Assembly (NCBI GenBank): GCA_913042885.1 | Contig: CAJWLW010000249.1 | Location: forward strand, 1 to 7,289 | Source of the DNA: an uncultured Lentisphaeria bacterium | GTDB taxonomy: Bacteria; Verrucomicrobiota; Lentisphaeria; JABSQK01; CAJWLW01 | Direction of reading: 5' to 3' | Length of the DNA stretch: 7,289 nt | Part shown: positions 1 through 5,188 of the stretch, one piece after another | Layout of the letters: every line of letters starts with the position of its first letter | How positions within the stretch are numbered: position 1 is the stretch's first letter | The notes under the pieces: model-generated | Database searches by the model: none | Told to the model about the DNA's origin: nothing | What the model saw: only the letters and a program-made list of their open reading frames with translations | Made by a program: the position numbers and the translations under genes

Positions 1-529
1 ATTGATGATAGTAATAGTTCAGGTACAGCTCACCGATGATTTTCGAGATCTGGTACGGGCTGTCGTAGTACAGTGAAATTTTTGCATCCTCGATCGAGGC
101 CTGCGCGTCGTCAAAGGTCTTCTCTGCAACCGTGCAGCCGGCTGAAGCGTAGACGATTTTCTTCAGGCGCCCAAAGCCCTTGATGCGTTCGCAGAGCTTG
201 AGGGTTGTCAGCGTGTTGTTCTCGTGGTCCTGCAGCGGATCGTTGATCGAGCTCTGGTTGCCGTGGAATGTGGCCAGATGGAAAATGTAGTCGAAGTCGT
301 CATCGATCGTACCGAGCACGGCGTCGTCTGTGATCGAACCGTTGATAAACGACACCCGTTTGTCGCTGGGAATATTGCGACACTCTGCCGACAGCAAATT
401 ATCGATCACAACGATCTCGCCCGACCCTGCGTCAAGCAGTTGCCGGACCAGATTACTGCCGACAAAACCAGCACCGCCGACTACCAGCACCCGATTGGCC
501 GCGAGCTCCTGCACCTGTTCACTCATCAT
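1..529 (-). CDS. NAD-dependent epimerase/dehydratase, extended SDR (3' end missing)
   Basis: This is the N-terminal half (about 175 residues) of an extended short-chain dehydrogenase/reductase that acts on a nucleotide sugar; the reading frame runs off the left edge. Numbering from the ATG at 526, it shows the Rossmann nucleotide-binding motif GGAGFVG (17-23), an acidic residue after the second beta strand (Asp42, as expected for NAD rather than NADP), a FHLA strand (82-85), the SAGCTV segment with candidate catalytic Ser128, and the active-site YxxxK as YQISK (Tyr158, Lys162). Two adjacent ATGs (529 and 526) are possible starts. Both overlap the end of the upstream epimerase gene, whose TGA is at 521-519, so translation is probably coupled. 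It belongs to the same transcription unit as that gene. The family covers 4-epimerases, 4,6-dehydratases and uronate decarboxylases, and the specificity cannot be read from this fragment. Confidence 0.9.
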   Translation of the reverse strand, partial: MMSEQVQELAANRVLVVGGAGFVGSNLVRQLLDAGSGEIVVIDNLLSAECRNIPSDKRVSFINGSITDDAVLGTIDDDFDYIFHLATFHGNQSSINDPLQDHENNTLTTLKLCERIKGFGRLKKIVYASAGCTVAEKTFDDAQASIEDAKISLYYDSPYQISKIIGELYLNYYYHQ

Positions 530-1454
530 GCTTCAGGTGGGTGAACGTCTCGGTGATGCCGTGCTCATGATAATAGGCGACAGCCTCTTTGATGCCCTGC
601 GCCAACGGCGTCGATATTTTCCAGTCGAAATCTCGCTCCGTCTTGGCCGGGTCCAGAAGAATCGTATAGACATCGTCGGCGCTGCGATCCCGAACTTCGA
701 CTTCCTCATTCAACTCGATGTCGAGGGCGGCCACCGTGGCGTCGAACAACTCCTTGATCGCATAATCACTGCCAGATGAAACATGGTAGGCGCCTGTCTC
801 CCCCTTGCCGGCGAGCGCCCGCATGGTGATGTCGACGAGATCGGCGATATAGATAAAATCGCGACGCGTGTCCATGACGAAGCACGGCTTTCCAGTAGTC
901 AGTCGTTGGAAAAAAGTCGGCAACGGCCCGCTGATGTTCCTGGGTCCGTAAGCATTGGCGAGCACGAAGATGATGTGGTCCACGCTGCTCATCTGGATGT
1001 ACTGTTCACCGCCCGTCTTGCTGATCGCGTAGCTGCTGCCGCCGGCCACCGTCGGGTGGGTCAAGGTGATCGGCTGTTCCATGGGGACTAACCCGTAGCG
1101 CAGGGCTGTTTCGTAATAGATCAGCCGTTCGACACCGACGGCCTCCGCGGCCCGCAGAATGTTGATCGTGCCTACGACGTTGGTTCTCACGTCCTCTTCC
1201 CAGTCGCCGGGATCGTGGTACGAAGCCGCCGCGTGCACAACGTGGGTCGGCTGGAACGCTTCGAACTGCCGCGCGACCAGGTCGGCATCGGCGATGGTGT
1301 CCTCCACCACACGCAGGCGATCATGTGTCTGCAGATTGTCGCGGCGGCCCGTACGATAGTTGTCAATTACGAGGACATCGTGGTCTTCCGCCAGCAATCT
1401 GTCGGTCAGGTGTGAACCGACAAAGCCGGCACCGCCAGTGATGAGCACTTTCAT
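519..1454 (-). CDS. NAD-dependent nucleotide-sugar epimerase/dehydratase (extended SDR)
   Basis: A complete 311-residue extended SDR, the usual length for the sugar epimerase/dehydratase family. Visible motifs are the Rossmann loop GGAGFVG (7-13), Asp31-Asn32 for NAD binding, HVVHAAA (71-77), TNVVGT (91-96), a catalytic-loop segment YYETALRYG with Thr116 in the usual Ser/Thr position, the catalytic pair Tyr142/Lys146 in SYAISK, the substrate-side ANAYGPRN (167-173), and RRDFIYIADLV (197-207), a typical epimerase signature. The frame is open up to 1748, but the ATG at 1454 is chosen because it is preceded by GAGGTG (1464-1459), places the Rossmann motif at the very N-terminus, and lies downstream of a strong promoter-like site at 1558-1530. 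The upstream part of the frame does not resemble protein. A tandem of two such enzymes recalls paired epimerases in O-antigen loci such as the Bordetella wbm cluster. The substrate is unknown. Confidence 0.93.
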   Translation of the reverse strand: MKVLITGGAGFVGSHLTDRLLAEDHDVLVIDNYRTGRRDNLQTHDRLRVVEDTIADADLVARQFEAFQPTHVVHAAASYHDPGDWEEDVRTNVVGTINILRAAEAVGVERLIYYETALRYGLVPMEQPITLTHPTVAGGSSYAISKTGGEQYIQMSSVDHIIFVLANAYGPRNISGPLPTFFQRLTTGKPCFVMDTRRDFIYIADLVDITMRALAGKGETGAYHVSSGSDYAIKELFDATVAALDIELNEEVEVRDRSADDVYTILLDPAKTERDFDWKISTPLAQGIKEAVAYYHEHGITETFTHLKHDE

Positions 1455-1458
1455 CGAG

Positions 1459-1464
1459 CACCTC
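1459..1464 (-). promoter_or_regulatory. Shine-Dalgarno site that fixes the epimerase start
   Basis: On the minus strand GAGGTG lies 4 nt before the ATG at 1454 (the GAGG core is 6 nt away). It supports that start over the in-frame ATGs further upstream, at 1748 and near 1550. Confidence 0.7.
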
Positions 1465-1529
1465 AGTCGGTTCCAGTCGGGTTTCGTAACAGCAGGCGTG
1501 TAGACGGGTGAGTGACCGGCCGCCGCATC

Positions 1530-1558
1530 ATCATATACGACGTTAGGCATACTCTCAA
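1530..1558 (-). promoter_or_regulatory. Sigma70-like promoter of the epimerase pair
   Basis: On the minus strand TTGAGA (1558-1553, 5 of 6 matches to the -35 consensus) is followed by a 17-nt spacer and TATGAT (1535-1530, 5 of 6 matches to the -10 consensus). Transcription would start near 1523, giving a leader of about 70 nt before the ATG at 1454. The spacing is ideal and the position is right for the two-gene minus-strand unit. No palindromic operator overlapping it was noticed. Confidence 0.65.
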
Positions 1559-1646
1559 ATATAGTGTTGCCCGGAGACCCTGGCAACACGAAAAAAACTG
1601 CCTGCTGCACCCACCGCCGTCGCTGCGAGTTGACCGCATGCACCGG

Positions 1647-1675
1647 TTGTTTCCGGCGTGATCTGGCGTTATACT
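1647..1675 (+). promoter_or_regulatory. Sigma70-like promoter facing the GT2 remnant
   Basis: TTGTTT (1647-1652, 3 of 6 matches), a 17-nt spacer and TATACT (1670-1675, 5 of 6 matches) form a plausible plus-strand promoter. Transcription would begin near 1682, about 60 nt before the first codon of the GT2 remnant at 1740. It is divergent from the epimerase promoter, with the two -35 boxes about 90 bp apart. It may once have driven the intact glycosyltransferase gene and could now supply wzx with a leader of roughly 550 nt. Confidence 0.45.
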
Positions 1676-1739
1676 TCCAAGGTCGCCAAGGTATCCCGCC
1701 ACCGCAGCTCAGTGGTTCCGGCCAGCCGCCAATTCCACA

Positions 1740-1925
1740 ATGGCTCACACTGTAATGGTTTTCGTTCTGCTGCCAGCGTACAACGAAGAAGAATCACTGC
1801 CGGTACTCCTGCCCGATGAACCGCGGTCTCGACGAATGCGGCTCGACATGTTCGAACTCGCGGTTGCCCGTGTTGATGACCCTGACATGCTGGTTTACCG
1901 GGGCTTGGCTGTTCGGTACCCCTGA
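1740..1925 (+). pseudogene. Stump of a family 2 glycosyltransferase (N-terminus only)
   Basis: The open frame encodes 61 residues. Its first 25 carry FVLLPAYNEEESLPVLLP, the characteristic first beta strand and nucleotide-binding start of GT2 glycosyltransferases of the polyprenyl-phosphate sugar transferase type. After about position 1814 the similarity stops abruptly: the expected VVDDGS and DxD segments are absent, the remaining 36 residues are unfamiliar, and the frame ends at TGA 1923-1925. An intact enzyme would be about 230-330 residues. The start could be 1740 or the in-frame ATG at 1755; neither has a clear ribosome binding site. A promoter-like site lies just upstream. I read this as the 5' end of a gene whose remainder was deleted or replaced. 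A short functional peptide is much less likely. Confidence 0.6.
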
Positions 1926-2227
1926 TCGACTCGGAAGGTGTCGATCGCGGTGATATTGTCGCCGGCCAGCACTTGCAGGCCATACCCGGCCATGGTGTCT
2001 TTTACCACAGGGTGATGCTGGATTCCGGCCTGACGACAACGTTCTCGAGGGTGCCACTCGCAGGGCAATGAAGACAAATACCAAGAGAACGAAGGGGCAG
2101 CAATTTTTCCCGGCCAACGCCACTTGCGACAGAGGGGCGCCTGATCAGTATCCCTGACCTGGGGCGGAAGCCTACCAATTTGCCACAGGGCTGAACGTCA
2201 GAAACGGATGCGGTTGCGGCCGCAGTC
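1815..2227. other. Intergenic stretch, probable gene debris, not assignable
   Basis: About 410 bp between the end of recognisable GT2 similarity and the flippase ribosome binding site hold no gene I can recognise. On the minus strand two short open stretches in different frames read like protein with GC-rich third positions. One ends in AGDNITAIDTFRVDQGY (frame stop near 1895). The other contains HVRVINTGNREFEHVEP (frame stop at 1796-1794). They could be parts of one minus-strand gene broken by a frameshift, but I cannot name the family, and plus-strand frames here are also partly open. No terminal inverted repeats or transposase motifs were seen. The most cautious reading is decayed coding sequence left by the event that truncated the GT2 gene. 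Confidence 0.35.
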
Positions 2228-2232
2228 AAGGA
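2228..2232 (+). promoter_or_regulatory. Shine-Dalgarno site of the flippase gene
   Basis: AAGGA lies 5 nt before the ATG at 2238. It decides in favour of the start MKKWIKQL over the in-frame ATG at 2208, which would add ten residues and lacks a comparable site. Confidence 0.7.
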
Positions 2233-2237
2233 ACGTT

Positions 2238-3683
2238 ATGAAGAAGTGGATCAAGCAGCTTGGCAAGGACAGCCTGGTATACGGCATCGGCGGCGTTGTT
2301 GCGAGGGGGCTCGGTTTTTTTCTACTGCCGATTTACACGCGGATCTTTTCGATAGCGGACTACGGGCTGATCGAATTGATCACCGTCGTGTGTATGTTCG
2401 CCTTCGCTGTGATAGCAGGCGGCACGGATGGGAGCCTGGAGTTCTACTTCACCGAACGCGCGGAAGAAGGACCGCAGACGCAGGCGCGCGTCGTCACATC
2501 GGTGCTGCTCTGGCGGGTAGTGTGGGGTGGCGTTGTTGTCGGTATTGTGCTTTTGCTGGCGCCGTTGCTGAACACCTTGTTGCAGTACGACATACCGATT
2601 ACGCTGCTGTCGATCGCCATCACGAGCGTGTTCCTGGCAGGACTGACGGGGCCGATGCTGTCTGTTTTCCGGTTGCTGTTCAAGCCTTGGTGGTATGTCG
2701 GCATTTCGCTGCTCGGCACCGTAGCAGCGGCAGCCACGACGATTGTTCTGGTCGTGCGCTTCGACATGGGTGTCATGGGGGCCTTGATTGGCGCATGCGT
2801 CGGGGCAGCGATGGTCAGCGTTCTCGGGTTGTGGGGTGTCCGGCAATATCTGTCGTGGCAACCGCAGTTCCGCCAATGGTGCCCGCGGTTGCTACGGTTC
2901 GGCTTACCGCTGATGCCGACGGCGCTGGCGTTATATGTGCTGAACTCCTGCGACCGCTTCTTCATCGTCCGTTTTCACGGCGATGACGCTCTCGGCCTGT
3001 ATTCCGTCGGTGCGAAATTCGCTCTGATCATCTCGTTGATGGTCATAACATTTCGCCAGGCATGGTGGCCGACCGCATTGAAGGCAATGCAGGACCCGGA
3101 AGGTCCGTTAGTTTTTCGAACTATTGCGCGGTTGTACTTGGGCACTGGTGTGATTGCCGTTATATGGCTTTCCGCCCTGGCGCCGTATCTGACCGCATGG
3201 ATGACGGCACCGGATTATCACGCGGCCTTTCCGATCGTCGGGGCGTTGAGCTGGTCGGCGCTGCTGTACGGTTTTTATCTGATCGGCTGTGCCGGCATCT
3301 GGAAAGTCAAAAAAACTTTCTGGGCAGGAGCCACCATGGCAGCGGCAGCCGTCGCCAACTTGATTCTGAATTGTCTACTGGTGCCACGCTTCGGAGGTCT
3401 CGGCGCCGCTGTCGGTACATCCGTTTCCTTTTTTCTCTGGAATATTGCCGTTCTGCTGATCAGCGAACGTTTGTGGCGGGTCGGGCATTCGCTCGTGACC
3501 CTGGGCCTGCAGATCGTCGTCGGTGTGACGGTCTGCTGTTGCATCCATCGTTTTTACCAGGATCAGATGTCTCCCTGGTTGCCGTTCGCTTTCACTGTGG
3601 CCGCGACATTACTGCTTGTACCGACACTGATGACCCGGCAGCATTGGGGAGACGTCCGCGCCTGGCTGCGACACCGGCACTGA
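2238..3683 (+). CDS. wzx: Wzx-type oligosaccharide flippase (polysaccharide transporter family)
   Basis: A 481-residue inner-membrane protein of the MATE/MOP-superfamily polysaccharide exporter group, within the usual 400-500 residue range. It is rich in long hydrophobic segments that fit 12-14 membrane helices. The N-terminus carries the typical signature LPIYTRIFSIADYGLIELI (30-48). A second internal signature, FGLPLMPTALALYVLNSCDR (221-240), matches the start of the second bundle of this family and includes the conserved Asp239-Arg240. The C-terminal bundle has GLGAAVGTSVSFFLWN (387-402). The expected role is moving the undecaprenyl-diphosphate-linked repeat unit from the cytoplasmic to the periplasmic face for polymerisation. 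The gene is alone on the plus strand between two minus-strand units and is convergent with the glycosyltransferase gene. A neighbouring family such as MurJ is less likely given the context. No wzy polymerase is visible in the window. Confidence 0.9.
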   Translation: MKKWIKQLGKDSLVYGIGGVVARGLGFFLLPIYTRIFSIADYGLIELITVVCMFAFAVIAGGTDGSLEFYFTERAEEGPQTQARVVTSVLLWRVVWGGVVVGIVLLLAPLLNTLLQYDIPITLLSIAITSVFLAGLTGPMLSVFRLLFKPWWYVGISLLGTVAAAATTIVLVVRFDMGVMGALIGACVGAAMVSVLGLWGVRQYLSWQPQFRQWCPRLLRFGLPLMPTALALYVLNSCDRFFIVRFHGDDALGLYSVGAKFALIISLMVITFRQAWWPTALKAMQDPEGPLVFRTIARLYLGTGVIAVIWLSALAPYLTAWMTAPDYHAAFPIVGALSWSALLYGFYLIGCAGIWKVKKTFWAGATMAAAAVANLILNCLLVPRFGGLGAAVGTSVSFFLWNIAVLLISERLWRVGHSLVTLGLQIVVGVTVCCCIHRFYQDQMSPWLPFAFTVAATLLLVPTLMTRQHWGDVRAWLRHRH

Positions 3684-3708
3684 CGCGTCGACGGCGACAG
3701 GTTTGAAT

Positions 3709-3738
3709 CCATTGTGAATGCGAGCCTATTCACCATGG
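3709..3738. repeat. Strong hairpin just after the flippase gene
   Basis: CCAT-T-GTGAAT (3709-3719) and ATTCAC-C-ATGG (3728-3738) form a stem of ten base pairs interrupted by one mismatch, closing an 8-nt loop. It begins 26 nt after the wzx stop codon. There is no T-run after it on either strand, so a classical intrinsic terminator is not supported. It may mark the mRNA 3' end, pause transcription or protect against exonucleases. Confidence 0.5.
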
Positions 3739-3759
3739 CCCCAATTCATACGATCACCT

Positions 3760-3844
3760 GATAGCCGCCGGCTAAACTATCGACAAAAAATGATTGCCTG
3801 TTGATTCAGGTGCGGCATCTGCCGGGTCTTCGTACCGCGCGGTA
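3760..3844. repeat. Small palindromes in the convergent gap
   Basis: Three short dyads lie between the two larger hairpins: TAGCCG-C-CGGCTA at 3762-3774, which can alternatively pair GATAG (3760-3764) with CTATC (3777-3781), and the perfect 12-bp palindrome TACCGCGCGGTA at 3833-3844. An A6 run at 3785-3790 lies between them. None has terminator architecture in either direction. No open reading frame of note was found in the gap 3684-3946. Confidence 0.3.
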
Positions 3845-3860
3845 ATTCGTTCGACTTCAC

Positions 3861-3907
3861 CCGGTCCGTGGTCAATATGCCGCGTGAAATGCATCGGCGC
3901 GGACCGG
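3861..3907. repeat. Long-stem inverted repeat just after the glycosyltransferase gene
   Basis: CCGGTCCG (3861-3868) is perfectly repeated in inverted form as CGGACCGG (3900-3907). A G-U and a G-C pair extend the stem to ten, with a 27-nt loop, and within the loop GCCG (3879-3882) can pair with CGGC (3895-3898) as an alternative. On the minus strand it begins about 40 nt after the glycosyltransferase stop codon. No U-tract follows in either direction, so it is a candidate 3'-end structure rather than a proven terminator. Confidence 0.45.
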
Positions 3908-3946
3908 ACGACGAGGGGTTCTGCTTGCCGGTGTCGGGCTCTCGAG

Positions 3947-5188
3947 TTACGCTTTTTCCGCTAGGATATTGACCAGCAGTTCGTGCAGTTTCTTCTCTTC
4001 GTTTTCCCAGTCCAGTGCAATATGAGCCTTGCTCAGATTGCGTCGCAACTGCTCATATCGGCCGGTGTCGTTGCGCAAGGTTTCGATGCCAACCCGCAGC
4101 GATTGGGAATTCCGGGGATCAATGCCTAAGCCAATGTCGAAGCGCTCTGCGACCTTTTTTATTTCTATCAGATCCGGGTACAGCACAGGAAGCTCGGCGG
4201 CCACAGATTGAAAAAAACCGTTGGGCAGACTGTAGGCGTAGTTAACGGATCGTGCATAGTACAATATCGCCGCGGCATCCGCGCCGCGGACAAACGGTAC
4301 GACCTCAAACGGTTTCACCGGCGGAACAAAGTGCGCCCGGCCCGCAAGGCCAAGGCGCTGTACATCATCAGCGAATTTGTCCTGATAGCCGGAACCGAGA
4401 AAGGCAACGTGCACTTTGTCGGGGAGATCGGCGACCGCCTGCAGCAGTTCCAAGATCGCCCGGCCCTTCTTCGCACGGCCGATAACCACGACCAGAAAAT
4501 CGTCCGGTTGTATGCCAATCGTCTCACGCACAACTGACGGATGTTCCTGATCCAGCCGTGAATCATGGCAATTGCGAATTACGACCGACTCGCAGCCGAA
4601 CGTCTCCCTCAGCAAATCCGCAATGCCGTCGGCAACCGTCACGACGGCGGCGGCGTGCTTTACGCACTTGCGTTCAAGCCATCTTTCGAACGGCAGGATC
4701 AGATGTCTGCGCGTCCAGGGAATCTGGTCGGGCTCTTCCAGGCGCGAATAAAAGTCGTGCGCGTCGTAAATGTACGGAACGCCGTAGCGACGCGACAGAC
4801 AGTAGACGGCAGGAAACTGATAAAAGGCATGCAGATAATAGAGCGATGCGGGTGGCGTTCTGCGGACCGTTACGAAACCAAAATCGATGGCATACATGGC
4901 AACGTAACGGACCACACGCCACGGCCATTTCAACGACTCCGGTGCACGTTTCAGGAAGGCCCTCAGCCCGCCTGACTGGCTGCTTGCAGTCGGCTCCTCG
5001 GCTCCTGCGTCCTCCGGATCGCCGTCGGGGCTTATCAGTTCGAACGGCAACGCGTCACGCTGCAGGCGACTTGTCCGGCCCTCCACGACAATCGAACGAT
5101 ACCCCGCCCGCGCCACCGATGCTGCCTGTTTGAACGTGCGGCTGTCAGATTCCAGCGCCATCGGCGTGACTGTGACGACCGTCATCAT
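3947..5188 (-). CDS. Glycosyltransferase, GT4-like (GT-B fold)
   Basis: A predicted 413-residue cytoplasmic or membrane-associated glycosyltransferase that would add a sugar to the lipid-linked oligosaccharide. Family marks are YIYDAHDFYS (139-148) in the N-terminal domain, VIRNCHD (203-209) at the linker, the Rossmann start FLVVVIGRAKKGR (231-243), the donor-site segment SLPNGFFQSVAAELPVL (320-336), and the C-terminal DWENEEKKL (393-401), which is common in this group. The frame is open to 5272, but the ATG at 5188 is preferred: it overlaps the upstream TGA as ATGATGA and starts with the short strand MMTVVTVTP. ATG 5185 is equally possible. A proline/acid-rich low-complexity stretch (about 53-73) interrupts the N-terminal domain. 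The acidic residue normally found in the donor loop (F-E-x-M) is Gln327 here. Gene overlap implies co-expression with the asparagine-synthase-like gene. Sugar specificity is unknown. Confidence 0.88.
   Translation of the reverse strand: MMTVVTVTPMALESDSRTFKQAASVARAGYRSIVVEGRTSRLQRDALPFELISPDGDPEDAGAEEPTASSQSGGLRAFLKRAPESLKWPWRVVRYVAMYAIDFGFVTVRRTPPASLYYLHAFYQFPAVYCLSRRYGVPYIYDAHDFYSRLEEPDQIPWTRRHLILPFERWLERKCVKHAAAVVTVADGIADLLRETFGCESVVIRNCHDSRLDQEHPSVVRETIGIQPDDFLVVVIGRAKKGRAILELLQAVADLPDKVHVAFLGSGYQDKFADDVQRLGLAGRAHFVPPVKPFEVVPFVRGADAAAILYYARSVNYAYSLPNGFFQSVAAELPVLYPDLIEIKKVAERFDIGLGIDPRNSQSLRVGIETLRNDTGRYEQLRRNLSKAHIALDWENEEKKLHELLVNILAEKA

Noticed and set aside
1455..1748. N-terminal extension of the epimerase reading frame
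   Set aside because: The added 98 residues do not resemble an SDR N-terminus, the region contains the promoter-like site, and the ATG at 1454 has a Shine-Dalgarno site directly before the Rossmann motif.
1455..1760. JUMPstart/ops element upstream of the polysaccharide genes
   Set aside because: No GGCGGTAG-type core was found on either strand in this region.
2124..2154. Promoter immediately upstream of the flippase gene (TTGCGA ... TATCCC)
   Set aside because: The -10 box matches poorly and the spacer is 19 nt, so the support is too weak.
2322..2965. Long minus-strand open frames (173 and 184 codons) opposite the flippase gene
   Set aside because: They are antisense shadows of a GC-rich membrane-protein gene, rich in Arg, His and Gln, without domain motifs or ribosome binding sites.
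3785..3817. Intrinsic terminator for the minus strand ending in a T6 run
   Set aside because: Only a 4-bp stem (CCTG/CAGG) precedes the T-run and it is separated from it by six nucleotides; too weak to call.
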